A program made the position numbers and the translations under genes. Of a stretch of DNA of 64,000 bases, positions 44,222 through 52,590 are shown piece by piece. Source of the stretch: Oegoconia quadripuncta (Eukaryota; Arthropoda; Insecta; Lepidoptera; Autostichidae). The DNA is taken from assembly GCA_949316235.1 (NCBI GenBank), contig OX438748.1, forward strand, positions 27,336,836 through 27,400,835. The letters run 5' to 3'. The first letter of the stretch is position 1. Each line of letters begins with the position of its first letter. The notes under the pieces were generated by a model, which saw only the letters and a program-made list of their open reading frames with translations, did not search any database and was not told the origin of the DNA.

Positions 44222-44256
44222 AAGAAACTGAATGACTGACTGACTGACTGACTGAC
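44222..44256. repeat. (GACT)n run
   Basis: GAATGACTGACTGACTGACT and further GACT units just inside the Helitron 5' end. Confidence 0.85.
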
Positions 44257-44287
44257 ATATCAACGCACAGGCCAAACCGCTGGGTCT

Positions 44288-44526
44288 AGAGTTTCCAAAT
44301 TTGGCACGTAGGTTCCTTACGAGGTCTAGGGGAGCACTAAGAAAGGATTTTACAAAATTCACCCTTTAAGGGGGTGAAACAGGGGTGGGAAGTTAGTATG
44401 AAGAAACAGTATAACTTGGGCATTTCGACTATTTTCGACTCGAAACTTCGCAAGAGTACTCCTAGGAACAAATAAGCTAATACGTGTTTTGAGATTTTTC
44501 GAAAAACAACCCCCTGGGTTGTGAAA
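44288..44526 (+). repeat. Helitron module M1, copy 1
   Basis: GAGTTTCCAAATTTGGCACG, CACCCTTTAAGGGGGTGAAA and AACAACCCCCTGGGTTGTGA recur at 46617-46856 and 47837-48064. Confidence 0.88.
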
Positions 44527-45386
44527 TTTATTTATTTATTTATTTATTTATAAGAAAACCAACGGCGTTACATTTTGTTTCAACATGGAATTATAGTATA
44601 CATACTGTATACTTTAACAGGCATTGTAATATCAATAGTACAGCGAATAACAGGCTTTCCTTAATTTTACAGATAGTAATCAGAATGGGCATCGTTCTAG
44701 GTTATAGTTAAGATTAAGTAAGTACCTACATGAGTTGGTTGTGAATCTATAAACATAGTTGAACATTATACAATAATAAATTGTAAATAGATTATAAATA
44801 CCCACTATTCTCCTATTATTTTCCAAAAACAAATTTACAAGTAACGCAATACAATACAATACAAATACACTTTATTGCACAACAGATAAGGAAATACAGT
44901 TTCAGAAAAGTGGTAAGAATAGAATTTACAATTTGGCGACCTTATCACTATACACAATATACGGTGAGGTAAGGTAGGTAGGTATGGTCTACTCTCTGCC
45001 AGTTTATCCCAACTAATATTATAAATGCGAAAGTATGTGTGTATGCATGCATGTATGTATGTTACCTCTTCATGCCCACGCGGCTGGACGGTCTTCGGTG
45101 AACCTTGGTGGGGAGAAAGATTAGGAACTGGATGAACATTTAGGCTAATTTTCTTTTGCTGAACTGATTTTGATCAAATCTTCCACGCGGACAAAGTCGC
45201 GGCCGAAAGACTAGTAAATAATATATAGATAAATCATTTAATCTAATTTGCCTTCTTTTCAAGCAGTGCCCGGATAATGTGACTTTTGAAAGTAGGTTTA
45301 GAATAGATAAATATGTCAATATCACTGAATGTTTTATTATATGTACGAACCATGCGTGTCAGTGGTGTGTTCTGCGCGTAGTTTGT
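44527..45386. mobile_element. inserted sequence inside the Helitron
   Basis: The M1 module is cut after GTTGTGAAAT and resumes at GGAGGTTAAATCC. The insert begins with a TTTA run and has a retroposon-like tail antisense (ACACTTTATTGCACAACAGA, about 44867) and a short Helitron. Confidence 0.6.
45007..45214 (+). mobile_element. Helitron-like element, complete, 208 bp
   Basis: TCCCAACTAATATTATAAAT after an A, ending AAGTCGCGGCCGAAAGACTAG less its first base, before a T. Nested within the insert of the large Helitron. Confidence 0.76.
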
Positions 45387-46073
45387 TGGAGGTTAAATCC
45401 ATAAAATCGATATTGGTGTCGTTATTTAGTTTTTTTGGGATGTTGATTATGAAAATGACATTTATTTTAAGCCAACCCTCTAGGGGTGAGATAGGGGTGG
45501 GGGATGATACCAAAAAAGTCTATATTGATGTCATTATTTAGGTTTTTTGGGACGTTGATTACGAGAATGCTATTTGTTTTGAAGCTAACCCCTTGGGGTT
45601 AGAGAATGAGATAAGGGTGAGTTGAGATTTTTCGAAAAACAGCCCCCTGGGGTGTGAAATGGGGGTTGAAACCATAAAATCGATATTGGTGTCGTTATTT
45701 AGGTTTTATGGGATGTTGATTATGAAAATGACATTTATTTTAAGTTAACCCTCTAGGGTTGAGATAGGGGTGGGGGTTGCTACCAAAAAAGTCAATATTG
45801 GACAACCCCCTGGGGTGTGAAATGGGGGTTAAAACCATATAATCGATAATGGTGTCGTTATTTAGTTTTTTTGGGATGTTGATTATGAAAATGACATTTA
45901 TTTTAAGCCAACCCTCTAGGGGTGAGATAGGGGTGGGGGATGATACCAAAAAAGTCTATATTGGTGTCGTTATTTAGGTCTTTTGGGACGTTGATTGCGA
46001 AAATGACATTTATTTTGAAGCTAACCCCTTACGGGTTGCGATAGTGGTAGGGGTTGAAATCACAAATTCAAAT
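45387..46073 (+). repeat. Helitron module M2 array, block 1
   Basis: Repeating GGTGTCGTTATTTAGGTTTT, GGGATGTTGATTATGAAAAT and CCCTCTAGGG segments. The GTGTCGTTATTTAG-type motif occurs near 45414, 45527, 45687, 45849 and 45962, so spacing alternates between about 113 and 160 bp. Confidence 0.85.
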
Positions 46074-46384
46074 TGGTGTCGAAGTCGAAGAGTCAAAGTC
46101 GAAGAGTCAATGTCGAAGATTCAAATTCGAAAATCAAAGTCGAAGGCTCAAATTCGAAGGCTCAAAGTCGAAGGCTCAAATTCGAAGGCTGAAAGTCGAA
46201 GGCTAAAAGTCGAAGACTCAAAGTCGAAGGCTAAAAGTCGAAGACTCAAAGTCGAAAGCTCAAAGTCGAAAGCTCAAAGTCGAAGGCTCAAAATCGAAGG
46301 CTCAAAGACGAAGGCTCAAAGTCGAAGGCTCAAAGTCGAAGGCTCAAAGTCGAAGACTCAAAGTCGAAGACTCAAAGTCGAAAA
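46074..46384 (+). repeat. 14-bp minisatellite, block 1
   Basis: GTCGAAGGCTCAAA units with variants (GTCGAAGACTCAAA, ATTCGAAGGCTCAA). Gives an open frame with a 14-residue period (SRRLKVEGSKSKAQ), not a gene. Confidence 0.92.
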
Positions 46385-46612
46385 GTAAAATTCATAGTCA
46401 AAGTCATAGTCAAAGTCATAGTCATAGGCAAAGTCATAGTCAAAGTCATAGTCGAAGTCATAGTCAAAGTCATAGTCAATGTCAAAGTCATAATCAAAGT
46501 CATAGTCAAAGTCATAGTCAAAGTCAAAGTCGTAGTCAATGTCATAGTCGAAGTCATAGTCAAAGTCATAGTCAAAGTTTTAGTCAAAGTCATAGTCATA
46601 GTCAAAGGGGTG
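46385..46612. repeat. 12-bp minisatellite (CAAAGTCATAGT)
   Basis: CAAAGTCATAGT units with some GTCGAAGTCATA variants. Antisense frame reads TLTMTLTM; not a gene. Confidence 0.9.
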
Positions 46613-46616
46613 AATA

Positions 46617-46856
46617 GAGTTTCCAAATTTGGCACGTAGGTTCCTTACGAGGTCTAGGGGAGCACTTAGAAAGGATTTTTCAAAATTCACCCTTTAAGGG
46701 GGTGAAACAGGGGTGGGAAGTTTGTATGAAGAAACAGTATAACTTAGACATTTCGACTATTTTCGACTCGAAACTTCGCAAGAGTACTCCTAGGAACAAA
46801 TAAGCTAATACGTGTTTTGAGATTTTTCGAAAAACAACCCCCTGGGTTGTGTAATG
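46617..46856 (+). repeat. Helitron module M1, copy 2
   Basis: Same order as copy 1 with few substitutions. Confidence 0.88.
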
Positions 46857-47547
46857 GGGGTTAAAACCATAAAATCGATATCGGTGTCGTTATTTAGGAT
46901 TTATGGGATGTTTATTATGAAAATTACATTTATTTTAATTTAACCCTTTAGGGTTGAGATAGGGGTGGGGGTTGCTACCAAAAAAGTCTATATTGGACAA
47001 CCTACTGGGGTGTGAAATGGGGGCTAAAACCATATAATCGATAATGGTGTCGTTAGTTAGATTTTATGGGATGTTGATTATGAATATGACATTTATTTTA
47101 AGTTAACCCTCTAGGGTTGAGATAGGGGTGGGGGTTGATACCAAAAAAGTGAATATTGGTGTGATTATTTAGGTGTTTTGGGACGTTGATTACGAAAATG
47201 CCATTTGTTTTAAAGCTAACCCCTTGGTGTTAGAGAATGAGATAAGACTGAGTTGAGATTTTTCGAAAAACAGCCCCCTGGGGTGTGAAATGGGGGTTGA
47301 AACCATAAAATCGATATTGGTGTCGTTATTTAGGTTTTTTGGGATGTTGATTATGAAAATGACATTTATTTTAAGCCAACCCTCTAGGGGTGTGATAGGG
47401 GTGGGGGATGACACCAAAAAAGTCTATATTGGTGTCGTTATTTAGGTCTTTTGGGACGTTGATTGCGAAAATGACATTTATTTTGAAGCTAACCCCTTAC
47501 GGGTTGCGATAGTGGTAGGGGTTGAAATCACAAATTCAAATTGGTGT
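46857..47547 (+). repeat. Helitron module M2 array, block 2
   Basis: GTGTCGTTATTTAG-type motifs near 46885, 47045, 47157, 47317 and 47430, repeating the 160/113 alternation of block 1. The last 130 bp are almost identical to 45955-46080. Confidence 0.85.
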
Positions 47548-47828
47548 CGAAGTCGAAGAGTTAGAGTCGAAGAGTCAATGTCGAAGATTCAAATTCGAAA
47601 TTCAAAGTCGAAGGCTCAAAGTCGAAGGCTCAAATTCGAAGGCTCAAAGTCGAAGGCTCAAAGTCGAAGGCTCAAAGTCGAAGACTCAAAGTCGAAGGCT
47701 CAAAGTCAAAGGCTCAAAGTCGAAGGCTCAAAGTCGAAGGCTAAAAGTCGAAGACTCAAAGTCGAAAGCTCAAAGTCGAAAGCTCAAAGTCGAAGGCTCA
47801 AAATCATAGTCAAAGTCATAGTCAAAGG
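47548..47828 (+). repeat. 14-bp minisatellite, block 2
   Basis: Same GTCGAAGGCTCAAA unit, ending in only about two CAAAGTCATAGT units. Confidence 0.92.
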
Positions 47829-47836
47829 GGTGAATA

Positions 47837-48064
47837 GAGTTTCCAAATTTGGCACGTAGGTTCCTTACGAAGTCTAGGGGAGCACTAAGAAAGGATTTTT
47901 CAAAATTCACCCTTTAAGGGGGTGAAACAGGGGTGGGGAAGTTTGTATGAAGAAACAGTATAACTTGGACATTTCGACTATTTTCGACTAAGAGTACTCC
48001 TAGGAACAAATAAGCTAATACGTGTTTTGAGATTTTTCGAAAAACAACCCCCTGGGTTGTGAAG
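47837..48064 (+). repeat. Helitron module M1, copy 3
   Basis: Lacks the CTCGAAACTTCGC segment; leads to the element's 3' end. Confidence 0.86.
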
Positions 48065-48197
48065 TGGGGGTTAAAACCATAAAATCGATATCGATAAACT
48101 CTACATGGTAATTTTTCTGCTGAATGTATTCCCGTGGGAAAGTAATAAAGTGTTGATTCATGTAGTCTACGCGGACGAAGTCGCGGGCAGCTGCTAG

Positions 48198-48335
48198 TAC
48201 ATATATAAATGAAAAACAGCCATAACTCGGGAACACATGTCTGTATTCATCGTACAAACATATGCCCCTAGCGGGATTCGAACCCGCGACCTCTTGGTAA
48301 AGCAGAGTTTCTAACCACTACATCATACACCACAT
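48198..48335 (-). mobile_element. SINE-B, right half with head
   Basis: TACATATATAAATGAAAAAC, CCATAACTCGGGAACACATG, and B box CGGGATTCGAACCCGCGACC followed by TTCTAACCACTACATC. Confidence 0.88.
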
Positions 48336-48342
48336 ACATAAA

Positions 48343-48430
48343 AATGCGAAAGAAGTATGTGTGTTATCTACTCGTATTAACGGCTAAATCCGTTAACCGA
48401 TTGTGTTAAAATTTGACAGAGAGTTAGCTG
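48343..48430 (+). mobile_element. Helitron-like fragment
   Basis: AAAATGCGAAAGAAGTATGT, then CGGCTAAATCCGTTAACCGA; only an interior piece. Confidence 0.45.
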
Positions 48431-48665
48431 AGAATCTGCAGTTGGGTATAGGCTCTTTTCATCCTGCAATGTGAGGGCAGGCGTTTTTCATTTTTCATCC
48501 AAACTTTTATTTCAAAATTGGGTGAACCCAATGTCTTCGTTTTTTTTCCATATATTTTTTCTAATACTTTTTAGGGTTAGTGCATCTGAATTATTTTTAA
48601 ATTTGATGAATTCTGTTGAACGCTACATGTGAACTTAGCCTGAAACTTATGCAATCCTTTAATTG

Positions 48666-48937
48666 TTTGGTGTAGTGGTTAGAAACTCTGATGCTACACC
48701 AAAAGGTCGCGGGTTCGAATCCCGCTAGGGGCATAATGTTTGTACGATGAATACAGACATGTGTTCCCGAGTTATGGATGTTTTTCATTTATATATGTAT
48801 TTATTTACAAAAACAAATGTGTTTGTGTAGTTTATCAACCATCTGGTATCCCTAATACAAGCCTAGTTGCTTAGTGTGGAACTAGATGGCGCTGTGTGTA
48901 TGTGCAAAGATATTTATTTATTATTTATTTATTAATT
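48666..48937 (+). mobile_element. SINE-B, full length
   Basis: The best copy: A-box side GGTGTAGTGGTTAGAAACTC, B box CGCGGGTTCGAATCCCGC, the complete body and a TTTA-rich tail. Its antisense translation across the head gives MPLAGFEPATF, a peptide that arises from tRNA-derived heads and should not be called a gene. Confidence 0.9.
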
Positions 48938-49587
48938 CTTTCTCTTCGTCTCAATTTGCAAAATCACAATTCGTTCAAGTATCTCCCCATGTTTGAATGT
49001 TTGCAATTGACAGTTTAGAATTTAGCCAACGCCACCAAAACGTCAAAAGCCACTTACCTACTAATCATCTCGACAGGACTTGTTTACCCAACACCGATTT
49101 AAACGTCACAAAAGATCCCTTTCGTCTACAAGATGAAGCCATTTAAAATTCAAAAGCGGTCGGTTTCAGTAACAAGTTCAATTTAAAATATTTGCTTTGA
49201 ATTATGGGAATAATTTCCCTAGCCTCCCCTCCCTTGTCACATACACCCCCCGATATTAGGTATTCTCCTCAGGTAGATGTTCGATACAGAAAATTGAGTT
49301 GAACACTCAAAGCTTGCTGGGGTGAAAATAAAATATTATTCGGCCAGGGTGGGAGCTACAAATTATGGATGATTCCGAAGTGGAGTGGGTATAATTTGAT
49401 ATAAATAAGTACGTACACTCATAGGGTACGTCGATTTTGTGATTGGTTACAGCAGGCAGGTACTTTCATCGTGTATCTGAATCATTCACTTTGCCTGCAA
49501 ACATCCAAACAATACAAGAAAAATATTTGTTCACGAAGATCTTGAAATAAAAACTCATTTCTTTTAAGTTAGAACAAAACAATTTAA
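48938..49587. other. no gene seen
   Basis: No recognised feature. Confidence 0.5.
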
Positions 49588-49918
49588 CCGCATCCGTGGC
49601 TCAATGTAAACAACATTGGGTTTACGATTTGGAGGTCGCGGGTTCGATCCCCAGCGGGGTACATGTTTAAGCACTCGGTTTGGTTGGTGGTAGGGCATTT
49701 TAAATGTCCGCCTCGCTAGCTACCACCATCTTATCTAAATCTGCCGCCAAGCAGCAATATTAATAGGATTGTTGTGTTCCGGTGTCAGAGATAAGATAGC
49801 CAGTCCCCCAAATATGTTGGGGTTTCCGGGTCAGTACGCTTCCACCTTCGACCTCATCTTCACTTAACATCAGATGTGATTGAGGTCAAGTACCAATCCG
49901 ATGTGTATAAAAAAAAAA
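49588..49918 (+). mobile_element. SINE-A, full length
   Basis: Head CGCATCCGTGGCTCAATGTA, B-box-like GGTTCGATCCCC, full body and A-run. Confidence 0.87.
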
Positions 49919-50266
49919 TTTAGAAAACCCCCCAAAGACTATCAATGGTAAATATCTTCGAAACTTCAAAACGATTTTCATCAAACATGACTAAACACCC
50001 GTTGCCTCGTTGTAGTCTTTAACGTAACGCGTCTAAAAAGGATTTACTTGTGATGAAGTTAGGATTGAATATGCTAAATGTTGGAATGTACCATTACATA
50101 CTATCCAATCCAACTTCAACCTCAGCTAGGTTAATGTTCGACTTATTTTGTAAATAGATTTTATTAAGAGGATACGATGGAATTGACATTGTCAATAAAT
50201 GCCAAAAATTTCAAATAGAGAATGAGAAAAAAAATTCGCACTCTAATCGGACCAACTATTACTGAT
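49919..50266. other. no gene seen
   Basis: AAATATCTTCGAAACTTCAA and ACGATTTTCATCAAACATG faintly resemble the repeat at 58965-59245. Confidence 0.4.
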
Positions 50267-50609
50267 ATATTGGGTCTTTACCTATGAAATTGGAGTTTTT
50301 TTCTTCGTTAATCATATGTACCAATTCCTGCGATTTTCAAAGCCATATCCAAATTTGTTTTTATTTGGAAAATGGAATATTATTTCAAGGTTTCACATGA
50401 AATATTTTTTAATTTCTGGGCTAAATCACATAATAAAGAAAATTTGAACAGAGCTCTTTTTATGTGCTTCCCATAATCATTTCTTAGATTCGCTGAAACT
50501 TTTATAAAGCGATTACTTTTAGAAATTAACGCTGCCTATACTTAACTTAATGTTAACCGATAATACACACAAAGTTTAGCTAAATTTGGATTTGCCGTTC
50601 CCAAAAAAA
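50267..50609 (+). mobile_element. MITE-C, 3'-truncated
   Basis: Left terminal repeat and interior to TTTGCCGTTCCC; the right terminal repeat is missing. Confidence 0.8.
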
Positions 50610-50689
50610 AGGCCTCGGAGAATCTATATGAACCAAATGAAGAACAGAAATATATGTAGTAGGTACCTTATGTCATGGCATGCCATATT

Positions 50690-50985
50690 GTGGGTTTAGG
50701 CGTAGGAGTAGTGTAGAAATATATGGCAAGAACTCCACTGAAAAAGATCAATTTTGTACGAAGAAGAAGGCATAAACCGCAATTTTTACGAGTTCTATTT
50801 AGTTTGCAACGTTCGTATGTATGTAAGTTGGACGTTTCAAAAATTTGCGAAGCATTTTTCAACCCTTGCTGGTATCTGATTGAGCTAAAATTTTCCATAT
50901 TTATGTAAGTTCGGTGACAATGCAATATTCGGATACCATCGAGCTGATCTGATGATGGAGTCGGGATGTAGGGACTGAACTTCAT
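50690..50985 (-). repeat. repeat D, RTE-tail-like, antisense
   Basis: CGAGCTGATCTGATGATGGA, GTCGGGATGTAGGGACTG at the right, and CGTTCGTATGTATGTAAGTT inside, matching the D arms at 35.2-35.5 kb. Confidence 0.65.
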
Positions 50986-51354
50986 ATAATTCATAATTCA
51001 TATATTTATTGCATTACACATGTCATAGTTACAATACATAGGTAAGTACTAACATACACATGTACTTTGTCAGGCATGGCAATATGGAGGAAAAGGTCGT
51101 TTCAATTACCAATAGTTATAATTTTTATGAAGATATGTATGTTGTAAGTTCAAAGAAAGTGCTCCAATACCACAGTCAATCAACAATAAACAAATACTAG
51201 CAAATTGAAAGTACACCATATCCTATTTCAACGAATATAATAAGATTAATAATGTCATTCATAAATCTATTTCAGAATGTCAATTAAATTAATAATATCA
51301 TGCGTAGGTAACTTTCCTCTATGTGTCTATTTCCCAAAATAATCGAATTTGAGC

Positions 51355-51510
51355 TAGTTCGTTTTGTTGCCGTGAGGATTTTCCATTACACATGATGACA
51401 AGGGACTGAAGATGAAGTCAGAATATTGTTACTGGAACTCTTTAATCGACTTCATGTTACTCGTCTTTGTACTAGAATAATATGTGGTAATCATGATGGA
51501 GTAAAAGCTT
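51355..51510 (+). repeat. repeat D, central segment
   Basis: TTTTGTTGCCGTGAGGATTT, TCCATTACACATGATGACAA and TAATCATGATGGAGTAA follow the spacer at 35300-35435. About 370 bp of other sequence separates it from the fragment above. Confidence 0.65.
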
Positions 51511-51965
51511 GTTGTTAAAAGTATTTTTAATGAATAAATATCTTAAAACGAAGCACATATGGGTGGATGCTTTTAAGTGGAGTAAGTTTCAATATTGAAT
51601 ACCCACTGTCCGCACAAAATAAAACGAGATTTTTATTTGAAAATTTCATGTCTCGCGCTCGAACACTGTCCCAGATCTAAACATTTAAATTTTATATGCT
51701 TTTCCTGTACAAAATAGCGTATAGGGATCGCTCCACATTACAGATTCTAGGCAACGCGGGCGTCGGACGTCTAAATTGAGTTGCATGCCTGAAGCTACTG
51801 GACATCGAATACCTAGTTCATGGAATGCATACCTACCTGCGTTTTGAAAAGAATGTGATAAATGCGAGGTCATGAAGGTATACGTGTGAATGTAATAAAG
51901 GTGGTGGTTTTTAACTGTAACGAAGGGAGGTAATAAAAACCTTATTTGGCATTATCCAGTAATGT
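51511..51965. other. no gene seen
   Basis: No recognised feature. Confidence 0.5.
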
Positions 51966-52028
51966 TTGATTTATAGAGTTTTATGGTCTAGAATTCCAGA
52001 TTCTAGATCATAAAACTCTATAAATCAA
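51966..52028. repeat. 29-bp hairpin, one mismatch
   Basis: Arms 51966-51994 and 52000-52028 around the loop TCCAG; core TTTATAGAGTTTTATG. Confidence 0.93.
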
Positions 52029-52111
52029 GCATTTTTGATAAAAGTCCTAAAAATGCGCCTTAAGTTGAGTAGGTCAATGAGGATTATGGGAAATAGAAAT
52101 AGACAACCTCA

Positions 52112-52590
52112 AGTACACCTAATGTTAAGGAAGATTAGGCCTTCGGGAATTGACAATCTTATCTCAAATATCCAAAACACAGTTAAGCTATCAACATTGC
52201 TGCTTTTTTATGAACGACTGGAAGCATTTGACCAAAATCTTACCAGTTGGAAAGTGACGATGCGGCCGAAGATGTAGCGTGTAATCTCATTAGATGTGTA
52301 ATCACCCTGCTCTTGAAGATGATCCATAAATTGTAGGACGTTGGAAATATTGACGCCGGAAAGGAGTCCCGTACCTTGGTTGGTGACATTATGAATGGAA
52401 ATTCAAACTGCTTGGTGCGAAAGTTGGATATTTCAATGATATATACAGGTGGAAACCCTCCCCATGACTAGTTGTCCGGATATGGAATTCTGCTTGGCAG
52501 CAGACTTAGATGAGATTGTGGTAGATCTACGGAATCCGCGACCACCGCTCTGTAAACCTTATGAAGTTTACATTGAGCCACGGATGCACT
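52112..52590 (-). mobile_element. SINE-A, decayed, split by LINE-J
   Basis: Left part 52112-52205 (CACCTAATGTTAAGGAAGAT, TCTTATCTC, AACATTGCTGCTT); right part 52490-52590 (CTGCTTGGCAGCAGACTTAG, TTTACATTGAGCCACGGATG). Divergence is higher than in other copies. Confidence 0.72.
52206..52489 (-). mobile_element. LINE-J 3' fragment nested in SINE-A
   Basis: T-run, then CCAGTTGGAAAGTGACGATG, CGGCCGAAGATGTAGCG and GGTGGAAACCCTCCCCATGA. Flanked by CTGCTT (52200-52205 and 52490-52495). Confidence 0.75.

Larger units (their letters stand above)
44206..48197 (+). mobile_element. nonautonomous Helitron, about 4 kb, modular
   Basis: Starts TCTAAATATATAAAGGAAGA after an A and ends GTCGCGGGCAGCTGCTAG before a T. 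The halves of a SINE-B on either side rejoin exactly, with no target duplication, fixing both ends. A GCGGAC-GAA-GTCGC hairpin lies just before the 3' end. The interior is made of repeated modules and minisatellites with no Rep/helicase coding, so it needs an autonomous partner. Later insertions lie at 44527-45386. Confidence 0.85.

Noticed and set aside
46044..46388. Charged repeat protein (RRLKVEGSKSKAQS)
   Set aside because: It is the 14-bp minisatellite read in frame, duplicated at 47512-47859, inside a Helitron, with no start context or splice evidence.
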